64,000 nt of DNA from assembly GCF_027111295.1 (NCBI RefSeq), contig NZ_CP114287.1, positions 5,146,001 to 5,210,000 of the forward strand. Reading direction: 5' to 3'. The notes beneath the pieces are model-generated. The model made no database searches and was not told the origin of the DNA. It was given only the letters and a program-made list of their open reading frames with translations. Positions 56,607 to 64,000 of this stretch are shown here, piece after piece. The first letter of the stretch is position 1; each line of letters opens with the position of its first letter. The translations under genes and the position numbers were made by a program. This DNA comes from Flavobacterium gelatinilyticum. GTDB lineage: Bacteria; Bacteroidota; Bacteroidia; Flavobacteriales; Flavobacteriaceae.

Positions 56607-58547
56607 ATGAAAAGTGCCTTAGAAATAAAACCTGATATCAGCTATAAGAGCGCCGGTAAATTTGAAGAAACAAGATTTGAGAAAATTCACAACGAAATCT
56701 TCAAAAGTTCTGCTGAAGCTTCGGTGATTGTAGCGCAGGAAATCGCTCAGTTAATTAGATCTAAGCAGGAAAAAAACAAATCTTGTGTGCTCGGTTTGGC
56801 AACAGGATCTTCTCCTATCAAAGTATATGAGGAGTTAGTTAGAATGCACAGAGAAGAAGGACTGAGTTTTAGCAATGTTATCACTTTTAATCTGGATGAA
56901 TATTATCCAATGAATAGAGAGAACAATCAGAGCTATCATTATTTCATGCATCAGCATCTTTTTAATCATATCGATATTAAATCTGAAAATGTTAATATTC
57001 CTGATGGTACAGTTTCAATTGAAGAATTGAATCAGTACTGCATCGACTATGAAATGAATATTAAACAAGCGGGAGGGCTTGATTTCCAGCTGTTGGGAAT
57101 TGGGCGTACAGGTCACGTAGGTTTCAACGAACCGGGATCACACATCAACTCGGGCACGCGAATTATTACTCTGGATCATATTACAAGAGTAGATGCTTCG
57201 TCAGATTTTAACGGGATAGATAATGTGCCAAAAAGAGCTATTACAATGGGGGTTTCTACGATCATGAGATCAAAGAGGATTGTATTAATGGCATGGGGAC
57301 AAAACAAAGCAGATATCATCAAGAGAACTATTCAGGGTGATATCAGTTCTGAAGTTCCGGCAACCTTTTTACAAAACCATCCCAATGCGACTTTCGTTTT
57401 GGACCAGTCTGCCGCATCAGAATTAACCCGTTTTAAAACACCCTGGCTTGTTGGAGAATGCATCTGGACGCAAGAACTAAAAAGTAAAGCAATTGTGTGG
57501 CTTTGCCAGAAAACAAAACAATCTATTTTAAAGCTGACAGACCGTGATTACAACAACAACGGAATGTCTGATTTACTGGCACAGGAAGGTTCTGCTTACG
57601 ATATGAATATCAATATGTTTAATATCTTACAGCACACTATTACAGGATGGCCGGGCGGAAAACCAAATACTGATGATTCGCATCGTCCTGAAAGAGCCAA
57701 TCCCGCCAAAAAACGTGTGATTCTGTTTAGTCCGCATCCGGATGATGACGTGATTTCGATGGGGGGAACTTTTTCGAAACTGATAAAACAAGGTCATGAT
57801 GTACATGTTGTATATCAAACCTCCGGAAATATAGCCGTTACAGACGATGAGGCGTTGAAGTTTGCCGAAGTATGTAATGATTTTGCAGGCGCTGATCTTC
57901 CTAAAGACATCAATTTCAAATCGGTAATTGAGTTTTTGAATAATAAATCAGAAAATCAGATTGATTCACTTGAAGTTCGAAAACTAAAAGGATTAATCAG
58001 AAGAAGAGAATCATACGCGGCAACAAGATACATCGGTTTAAAAGATGAAAACACACACTTTTTGGACCTTCCGTTTTATGAAACCGGACAGGTAAAAAAG
58101 AATCCGCTTGGACCTGAAGATATTGCAATTGTAAAAGATATTATTGCCAAAATAAAGCCACATCAGGTATTTGCCGCCGGAGATTTAGCAGATCCTCATG
58201 GAACGCACGAAGTCTGCTTAAACGCTATTTTTGCCGCCATGAAAGAATTAAAACCTGAAAAATACATGGACGACTGCTGGCTGTGGCTGTACAGAGGTGC
58301 GTGGCACGAGTGGGATATTCATGAAATCGATATGGCAGTACCGCTTTCTCCATCAGAAGTATTGCTGAAACGCCATGCGATTTTATACCATCAGTCTCAA
58401 AAAGACAGAGTTATGTTTCAGGGTAATGATTCCCGTGAATTCTGGGTTAGGGCAGAAGACCGAAATAAAAATACAGCAGTTCTATACGATGAATTAGGAC
58501 TGGCAGAATACGAAGCTATTGAAGCTTTTAAACGTTTTGATTATTAA
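56607..58547 (+). CDS. nagB: glucosamine-6-phosphate deaminase fused to a PIG-L deacetylase-like domain
   Basis: A 646-residue fusion. Residues about 20-300 are a NagB-type deaminase that makes fructose 6-phosphate and ammonia from glucosamine 6-phosphate: GLATGSSP, LDEYY (Asp97, catalytic base) and GIGRTGHVGFNEPGS (His170, Glu175). E. coli NagB has Asp at the position of Thr168, so the triad is altered. Residues about 367-640 form a PIG-L/LmbE domain with FSPHPDDD (377-380) and DPHGTHE, the zinc site of N-acetylglucosaminyl deacetylases. The fusion is, as I recall, common in Bacteroidota. It is cytoplasmic and in the susC2 operon. Confidence 0.9.
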   Translation: MKSALEIKPDISYKSAGKFEETRFEKIHNEIFKSSAEASVIVAQEIAQLIRSKQEKNKSCVLGLATGSSPIKVYEELVRMHREEGLSFSNVITFNLDEYYPMNRENNQSYHYFMHQHLFNHIDIKSENVNIPDGTVSIEELNQYCIDYEMNIKQAGGLDFQLLGIGRTGHVGFNEPGSHINSGTRIITLDHITRVDASSDFNGIDNVPKRAITMGVSTIMRSKRIVLMAWGQNKADIIKRTIQGDISSEVPATFLQNHPNATFVLDQSAASELTRFKTPWLVGECIWTQELKSKAIVWLCQKTKQSILKLTDRDYNNNGMSDLLAQEGSAYDMNINMFNILQHTITGWPGGKPNTDDSHRPERANPAKKRVILFSPHPDDDVISMGGTFSKLIKQGHDVHVVYQTSGNIAVTDDEALKFAEVCNDFAGADLPKDINFKSVIEFLNNKSENQIDSLEVRKLKGLIRRRESYAATRYIGLKDENTHFLDLPFYETGQVKKNPLGPEDIAIVKDIIAKIKPHQVFAAGDLADPHGTHEVCLNAIFAAMKELKPEKYMDDCWLWLYRGAWHEWDIHEIDMAVPLSPSEVLLKRHAILYHQSQKDRVMFQGNDSREFWVRAEDRNKNTAVLYDELGLAEYEAIEAFKRFDY

Positions 58548-58594
58548 AGTTGTTTTAAAACCGATTCGGGTGAGAGCGAATCAAATTTTTCAAA

Positions 58595-58647
58595 ATTCAG
58601 ATTGGCCTCAGAACAAGTAGTGAGGTAAAACTGAGGTCTTTCTGAAT
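58595..58647 (+). other. intra-operon hairpin between nagB and the GH20 gene
   Basis: ATTCAGA (58595-58601) with TCTGAAT (58641-58647), and inside it GGCCTCAG (58604-58611) with CTGAGGTC (58631-58638). Upstream, GATTCG and CGAATC (58563-58568, 58577-58582) form a smaller stem. There is a short T tract further on, so partial termination is possible. Confidence 0.65.
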
Positions 58648-58706
58648 ATTGTTTTTATCTAATTTACAGGATGCTTTTTGAAGTTTCCTAACCAAAAAAA
58701 AAGAAA

Positions 58707-60773
58707 ATGAAATATTTATTTGTACTACTATTAGCAGGTGTAACAGCCAGTGCTCAGATTAAAAAAGAGCAGCTAAATTTAATGCCATGGCCTCAAAGCG
58801 TTGTTGTTAACGAAGGTAATTTTACTTTGACTAAAAACTTCAAAGTAAATATCTCAGGAAATCCAAATACAAGGATTTTTGGAGGAGTAACCCGCTTTCT
58901 GCGCCGGTTAGATGGTAGAACAGGTATATTTTTCGAACAAGGATTTATTACAAAACTAAACGAATTTCCAAATGCCGAACTGCAGATAAATTGTACCAAA
59001 AGCGGTAAAATTGGTTTGTATGAAGACGAAAGTTACCATTTAGATATTCAAAAAAATAAAATTACAATCAATGCCACGAGCGATTTAGGAGCTCTGCACG
59101 GATTGGAGACTTTATTGCAGTTAATGCAAAACGACAGTAAATCATTTTACTTTCCGATTTCAAAAATTTCCGATTTCCCAAGATTTACATGGAGAGGTTT
59201 AATGATCGATGCATCAAGACATTTTCAGCCTGTTGATGTTATCAAAAGAAATCTTGACGGACTGGCTGCTATGAAAATGAATGTTTTTCACTGGCATTTA
59301 GTTGACGATCAGGGATGGAGGATAGAAACCAAAAAACACCCAAAGTTAATTGAACTGGCTTCGGATGGATTGTATTACACACAAGAGGAAATTAGAAATA
59401 TCGTAAAGTACGCCGATGAGCGTGGTATTTTAATAGTTCCCGAAATAGATGTTCCGGGTCATGGATCAGCCATACTTACTGCTTACCCCGAAATAGGAAG
59501 CAAAGTGATTACACTGACCGGAGGAACAGCCGAAAAAAATATTGAAGGTACCGCAATTGCGACCTATGGAATTGAAAGAAATGCCGGGATTTTTTCTCCT
59601 ACATTAGATCCTTCAAATCCTAAAACCTATAAAATTTTAAGTGAATTATTTGATGAGGTATGCCCATTATTTCCCGGATCTTATTTTCATATCGGGGGAG
59701 ATGAAAATGAAGGGAAAGACTGGGATGCCAATCCAAAAATTCAGGAATTTAAAAAGAAACACAATTTAAAAACCAATCACGAACTACAGACTTATTTTAC
59801 GATGCAATTGGCTCCAATGCTTAAAAAACACGGAAAACAATTGATGGGATGGGAGGAAATTATGACTAAAGATCTTTCAAAAGATGCCATCGTGCATTCG
59901 TGGAGAGGTCCAAATGAAGGAATGCCGGCAGGACAATCATTGGTTGAAGCTGTAAAAAAAGGATACAAAACCGTACTATCAAATGGTTATTATATCGATT
60001 TGATGTATCCGGTGGCCAGTCATTATTTAAATGATCCAATGCCCAAAGGAGCCAATTTAACTGCAGAAGAAAAAGCAAGGATATTAGGAGGTGAAGCCAC
60101 AATGTGGACAGAACTTGCTTCGCCGGCAACCATAGATTCAAGAATTTGGCCAAGAACAGCAGCGATTGCAGAAAGACTTTGGTCTGCAGAAGATGTTACA
60201 GATGTTGCCAATATGCGCAAACGTCTTGAAAGTGTTTCTTTCAGATTAGAAGAACTGGGTTTAACACATATTAGAAACAAAGCAGCTATTCTTAGAAACA
60301 TAGCCAACAATCAGAATATAAAATCGCTGAATGAGTTTTCGAATGTATGTGAACCACTAAAAGGATATACAAGAAATATTGGCGGTACAGAATATCAAAT
60401 GTATTCTCCGTTAACACTTTTTGCTGACGCCTGCACGCCAGATGCAAAGGATTCACTGGCTTTTGATGAAGCAGTGTCTCAATACCTGGCTAATAAATCA
60501 GCAGATAATAAAGCAAAAGTGGCAGCCTTTTTTAATAAATGGATTGCGGTAAATAAAGGGTTGACAGAATTAAGCACAAATGCACCTTTGGTACAGTCAA
60601 TTCTTCCATTATCAAAAAAATTAAGCGATGTATCTCAGGAATTGTTACTGGTTCTGGATAATAAGCCAACATTAAAAGCAGCCGATTTAAAAAATCTTAT
60701 AGAACAATGTAATACAAAAGATCACGCTGACGTAGAGTTGTCAGTTTATGAAAGTTTAAAAAAGCTAATTTAA
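58707..60773 (+). CDS. GH20 beta-N-acetylhexosaminidase
   Basis: A 688-residue exo-enzyme with a signal peptide (about 1-16). It has an N-terminal GH20b domain (about 20-155) and the TIM-barrel catalytic domain from about 160, containing WHLVDDQGWR and the catalytic pair Asp332-Glu333 in HIGGDENE. The Asp orients the substrate acetamide and the Glu is the acid. A helical C-terminal extension of about 170 residues follows. It should release GlcNAc from chitobiose and short oligomers in the periplasm or at the membrane. Last gene of the susC2 unit. Confidence 0.94.
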   Translation: MKYLFVLLLAGVTASAQIKKEQLNLMPWPQSVVVNEGNFTLTKNFKVNISGNPNTRIFGGVTRFLRRLDGRTGIFFEQGFITKLNEFPNAELQINCTKSGKIGLYEDESYHLDIQKNKITINATSDLGALHGLETLLQLMQNDSKSFYFPISKISDFPRFTWRGLMIDASRHFQPVDVIKRNLDGLAAMKMNVFHWHLVDDQGWRIETKKHPKLIELASDGLYYTQEEIRNIVKYADERGILIVPEIDVPGHGSAILTAYPEIGSKVITLTGGTAEKNIEGTAIATYGIERNAGIFSPTLDPSNPKTYKILSELFDEVCPLFPGSYFHIGGDENEGKDWDANPKIQEFKKKHNLKTNHELQTYFTMQLAPMLKKHGKQLMGWEEIMTKDLSKDAIVHSWRGPNEGMPAGQSLVEAVKKGYKTVLSNGYYIDLMYPVASHYLNDPMPKGANLTAEEKARILGGEATMWTELASPATIDSRIWPRTAAIAERLWSAEDVTDVANMRKRLESVSFRLEELGLTHIRNKAAILRNIANNQNIKSLNEFSNVCEPLKGYTRNIGGTEYQMYSPLTLFADACTPDAKDSLAFDEAVSQYLANKSADNKAKVAAFFNKWIAVNKGLTELSTNAPLVQSILPLSKKLSDVSQELLLVLDNKPTLKAADLKNLIEQCNTKDHADVELSVYESLKKLI

Positions 60774-60824
60774 AAATTTGGTTGAGTTAGTTGTTTAGTA
60801 GTTACCCATTGATTATTTAGTAAT

Positions 60825-60861
60825 TAATTATCTCTGCCAGATTTTCTGGTAGAGATAATTA
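60825..60861 (+). terminator. long hairpin after the GH20 gene
   Basis: TAATTATCTCT-G-CCAGA (60825-60841) pairs with TCTGG-T-AGAGATAATTA (60845-60861), 17 bp with one G-U, loop TTT. No strong T-run follows, but its position at the end of the operon suggests termination or 3' protection. Confidence 0.6.
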
Positions 60862-61240
60862 TAGTCAAAATTCAAGAAAAAATACTAAGTCCTGATAAAA
60901 TCCAAATGTAAAAAATGAGTACGAGATGAATTATTAACCTTAAAAACCAAATAAGAGAATACAATAAAACATGACAAAACGAGAGTATAGATCGATGATT
61001 AGTCCCAAATCTATCATTTGTATTTACGATTAATTTTTAAAATTATAAATAAATATCAATCACTGCTATTTACTAATGATTATGTATGAATCAGAAATAG
61101 TAATATTTATCTATAGAATGTAATTTGAGTTTATTTCCAATCGTCAGCAGCCTTCCAACCTGTAGACGAGTGAAACCTGACTGTTGAATAAACAGTTAAG
61201 GCCCAATTATTTATTTTCTATTAACCAATATTTATTAACT
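60862..61240 (+). promoter_or_regulatory. chiA upstream region with a structured leader
   Basis: A 379-base gap. The last 100 bases are much richer in G and C than the rest: CGTC (61142-61145) can pair with GACG (61165-61168), GCCTT (61150-61154) with AAGGC (61198-61202), and CTGTT (61181-61185) with AACAG (61191-61195). The crossing of the first two pairings would make a pseudoknot. I found no match to the susC promoter module and no clean TAnnTTTG. Confidence 0.4.
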
Positions 61241-64000
61241 ATGAAACATTATTACAGATTACTCTTTTTGTTGTTATTGTTTCCTTTATTCGCGTCAGCC
61301 CAGCCGGCTCACGGAAAAAAGGTAGTAGGGTATTATGCGCAATGGTCTATCTATGCCAGGGATTTTAATGTCCCGAAGATTGACGGAAGTAAATTGACGC
61401 ATTTAAATTATTCTTTTTACGGGACTACTTATGATCCCGCTCATCCCGAGAATACAAAGTTAAAATGCCTTGACACTTATGCCGATTTTGAGCATATGGA
61501 AGGCGGGATTCCCTGGGATGCTCCGGTTAAAGGAAATTTTTATGATTTAATGAAACTGAAAGAAAAGTATCCTCATTTAAAAATTTTAATCTCTGTTGGA
61601 GGCTGGACAAAAGGCCAGGATCTTTCTCCAATTGCTGCCAGTCCGGTTGCAAGAGCTGCTCTGGCTGCAGATATGGTAAACTTCATTACGACTTATCCGT
61701 TTATTGATGGTTTCGATATCGATTGGGAATATCCTCTTTCGGGCGGAACTGACGGTACAGAAATCGTAAATGGAATGCCGGTTCCTCCGCAAAAATACAG
61801 TCCTGACGATAATAAGAATTTAGTACTTTTATTGAAAGCCATGCGTCAGGCAATGCCAAACAAACTAGTTACTATTGCTGCAGGAAACAATGTTAGAAAT
61901 GTCTCTAAACAGTATTTAGGACCAAACAACAGAGCGCAGTACGGCATGACAGAAGATATTTCGACGTATTGCGATTATATTACCTATTTTGGATATGATT
62001 TTGGAGGAAACTGGTATGATAAAACCTGTTACAATGCTCCTTTATATGCAAGCGGTAATACAAACGATCCGCTTTATGGGGCAGCACAATCAGAATCATT
62101 AGACGAATTAACAAATCAATATTTAAACGTTATTGGTTTTCCTGCCAATAAGTTAATCATGGGATTGCCTTTCTACGGAAAAAAATTCGATAACGTTGCT
62201 GCAAATTCAACAAACGGATTATTTGTTTCGGCACCAAGATATATAGTTCCGGGATGTACAAATCCACAAAACCCAACAGGAACTTGGGATGGTTCCGGAG
62301 CTTGCGAAAAATCAGGAAGTATCGAAATCTGCGATTTAGTCGGAAATCCGGTAACTAATTCACATGCTTATCTTGATCCAAATACTATGATGGTAACGCC
62401 GTCTGCAGCTTCTGCAGGATGGGTTCGTTATTTTGATAATACCACTAAAGTCCCATATTTGTACAATTCGACTTTAAAACAGTTTATTTCTTATGAAGAT
62501 AAACAGTCAATGGATTTAAAAGTACAATACATTAAATCAAGAAACCTTGCAGGAGGTATGATCTGGGAATTATCTCAGGATACCAGAGGCTCAATTCCTA
62601 ATTCATTATTAAATCAGGTTGATACTTCTTTTGGAGGAGTAGTTCCGGGAACAGTAAGTATTGCAGGTTCTGTTAAAAACGGATCGGCTTTAGTGACAGA
62701 TGTTACGGTTGAATTGCGTAATGCATCCAATGCGGTTCTTCAAACAGTAGTTTCTGCAACAGGAAACTTTACATTCAATAATTTAACTTCGGGACAAAAC
62801 TATACACTTACTGCTTTAAAAGCTACTTATACGTTTACTCCAGTAAGTTTAAGCAATGTTACGACAAACCAAACAGCAGTTGTAATTAACGGAACGCAGC
62901 CAACTTACACGGTAAGCGGTACGGTTCTTAACGGATCAACACCAGTTTCCGGCGTGACCGTGTCGGCAGTTTCCGGCAGTACAACTTTAACAGCAGTTTC
63001 AAATGCGAGCGGTGTTTACAGTATTACAGGTTTAACAGCCGGACTTAACTTTACGGTTACAGCTGCAAAAACAGGATTCTCATATACTCCGGCTTCAACA
63101 GTTTACAATGCAATCGATGCAAACAAAACGTTGAACTTTACTCAGGGAACTGCCGTGGTTAATTACACAGTAAGCGGTACGGTTTTAAATAATTCAACTC
63201 CGATTTCGGGTGTAACAGTTACGGCATCTTCAACAGGAGGAAATTTTACAGCCGTTACGAGTACAGCAGGAACGTATTCGCTTAACCTGCCTTCAGGAGG
63301 AAATTATACAGTAACTGCTGCTTTAACAGGGCAGACTTTTACTCCGGCTTCTACAGTATATTCTAATTTGAATGCCAATAAAACGTTGAATTTTACTCAG
63401 AACGTTGTAGTAAGTTCAGCTAAAATAAGCGGAACAGTTAAAAACGGAACTAATCCGGTTGCGGGTGCTAAAGTAGAACTAGTTTTACCTTGGACAGACA
63501 ATACACATAACTGGAAAAGTGTTTTAGCAACTACAGATGCGCAAGGGAAATATAGTTTCGATAATTCGGTTACAGACGGTTATACGCATGTTTTAAGCCT
63601 TAAATTAAATTCATGGGAAAATGGAGAAACAGCCTATTACCCAAATAATCTGGCAAACTTTGCTATTCCTGCAAACCCAACGGTTTACAACTTTAATACA
63701 AGTTCAACAGCAAAATCTGCAAAGGTTTTAGCAAACTTAATCAGCGGAACAGTTAAAAATGGTACAGTACCGGTTGCAGGTGCCAAAGTTGAAATCGTTT
63801 TACCTTGGACAGATAATACGCACAACTGGAAAAGTGTTTTGGCAACAACAGATGCATCAGGAAATTATACTTTTGACAATTCAGTTGTAGCGGGTTATAC
63901 GCAAATTTTAAGTTTGAAATTAAATTCATGGGAAAATGGCGAAGTGACTTATTACCCAAATAACTTAACCAATTTTGCAGTTCCAACAACACCAACGGTT
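61241..64000 (+). CDS. chiA: secreted multidomain GH18 chitinase, N-terminal part (runs past the window)
   Basis: An open frame of at least 920 residues with no stop before the window end. Signal peptide MKHYYRLLFLLLLFPLFASA, then a large GH18 domain (about 25-465) with SVGGWTKG and the complete motif DGFDIDWEYP (catalytic Glu163). Five immunoglobulin-like repeats of two types follow from residue 472. In F. johnsoniae the homologue ChiA has a second GH18 domain and is secreted by the type IX system, as I recall; both features would lie past this window. It has a separate 467-base upstream gap, so probably its own promoter. Confidence 0.93.
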   Translation, partial: MKHYYRLLFLLLLFPLFASAQPAHGKKVVGYYAQWSIYARDFNVPKIDGSKLTHLNYSFYGTTYDPAHPENTKLKCLDTYADFEHMEGGIPWDAPVKGNFYDLMKLKEKYPHLKILISVGGWTKGQDLSPIAASPVARAALAADMVNFITTYPFIDGFDIDWEYPLSGGTDGTEIVNGMPVPPQKYSPDDNKNLVLLLKAMRQAMPNKLVTIAAGNNVRNVSKQYLGPNNRAQYGMTEDISTYCDYITYFGYDFGGNWYDKTCYNAPLYASGNTNDPLYGAAQSESLDELTNQYLNVIGFPANKLIMGLPFYGKKFDNVAANSTNGLFVSAPRYIVPGCTNPQNPTGTWDGSGACEKSGSIEICDLVGNPVTNSHAYLDPNTMMVTPSAASAGWVRYFDNTTKVPYLYNSTLKQFISYEDKQSMDLKVQYIKSRNLAGGMIWELSQDTRGSIPNSLLNQVDTSFGGVVPGTVSIAGSVKNGSALVTDVTVELRNASNAVLQTVVSATGNFTFNNLTSGQNYTLTALKATYTFTPVSLSNVTTNQTAVVINGTQPTYTVSGTVLNGSTPVSGVTVSAVSGSTTLTAVSNASGVYSITGLTAGLNFTVTAAKTGFSYTPASTVYNAIDANKTLNFTQGTAVVNYTVSGTVLNNSTPISGVTVTASSTGGNFTAVTSTAGTYSLNLPSGGNYTVTAALTGQTFTPASTVYSNLNANKTLNFTQNVVVSSAKISGTVKNGTNPVAGAKVELVLPWTDNTHNWKSVLATTDAQGKYSFDNSVTDGYTHVLSLKLNSWENGETAYYPNNLANFAIPANPTVYNFNTSSTAKSAKVLANLISGTVKNGTVPVAGAKVEIVLPWTDNTHNWKSVLATTDASGNYTFDNSVVAGYTQILSLKLNSWENGEVTYYPNNLTNFAVPTTPTV
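62651..63418 (+). repeat. three type-A repeats in chiA
   Basis: Three units of about 85 residues start near 472, 556 and 642. Units 2 and 3 begin YTVSGTVLNxSTPxSGVTV and all share a Thr- and Ser-rich, CarboxypepD_reg or SdrD B-like beta-sandwich pattern. Units 2 and 3 are most alike at both protein and DNA level. They act as spacers or in substrate contact between catalytic domains. Confidence 0.8.
63422..64000 (+). repeat. two type-B repeats in chiA
   Basis: Two units of about 105 residues start near residues 729 and 834 (the second continues past the window). They share SGTVKNGT, VLPWTDNTHNWKSVLATTDA and LSLKLNSWENGE almost without change. DNA identity is also high, so the duplication is recent or maintained by gene conversion. 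The conserved Trp residues would suit sugar binding. Confidence 0.8.

Noticed and set aside
60961..61060. A fourth copy of the chitin-locus promoter module upstream of chiA
   Set aside because: Only ATGATT and TTTGTAT fragments match, with different spacing and no T8 tract, which is within chance for this base composition.

Overview
The window is AT-rich chromosomal DNA from a member of the Bacteroidota, almost certainly a Flavobacterium close to F. johnsoniae. The evidence is the family make-up (SusC/SusD pairs, BshA, DUF4159, Bacteroidota-type LptD and TamB), the many promoters of the TTG-N19-TAnnTTTG type, the near absence of Shine-Dalgarno sites, and a chitin utilization locus in the order I recall from F. 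johnsoniae. I see no tRNA or rRNA genes, insertion sequences, CRISPR arrays or phage genes.

Layout. 1-7.4 kb: a leftward housekeeping block (THUMP-like methyltransferase, AI-2E transporter, secreted M43 metalloprotease, then tsaD-rsmE-DUF4159-trmH). 7.5-12.0 kb: a large TamB homologue. 12.3-15.8 kb: central carbon genes (pfkA, gapA, a BadF-type sugar kinase, mgsA). 15.8-26.7 kb: ridA and lptD leftward; amidase, MCE/MlaD protein, two iron-sulfur proteins, bshA and a PrcB-like lipoprotein rightward. 26.7-42 kb: lpxH-like, aroC, a dicarboxylate symporter, a hybrid histidine kinase, an RhlE-type helicase, two histidine-degradation genes (hutG-like, hutI), glutaminyl cyclase, the SRP RNA, an SDR enzyme and a transaldolase-type aldolase.

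42.0-64.0 kb is the chitin locus. A LytS-type sensor and a LytTR regulator face leftward, followed by an MFS sugar permease. Rightward lie two transcription units, susC1-susD1-chiB and susC2-susD2-nagB/PIG-L-hex, then the large secreted chitinase chiA, which runs off the window. The genes form a complete route: extracellular chitinase, outer-membrane import of oligomers by two SusCD pairs, cleavage by GH18 and GH20 enzymes, import across the inner membrane by the MFS permease, and deamination by NagB. No nagA is visible in the locus, and NagB is fused to a PIG-L deacetylase-like domain.

Most notable: (1) a shared promoter module upstream of both susC genes and, on the other strand, of the MFS permease; (2) an overlooked 43-residue double-glycine leader peptide gene at 30836-30967; (3) the NagB/PIG-L fusion with an Asp-to-Thr change at a catalytic position; (4) a structured intergenic RNA-like element at 24.8 kb; (5) a bidirectional terminator whose loop carries the stop codons of both flanking genes.
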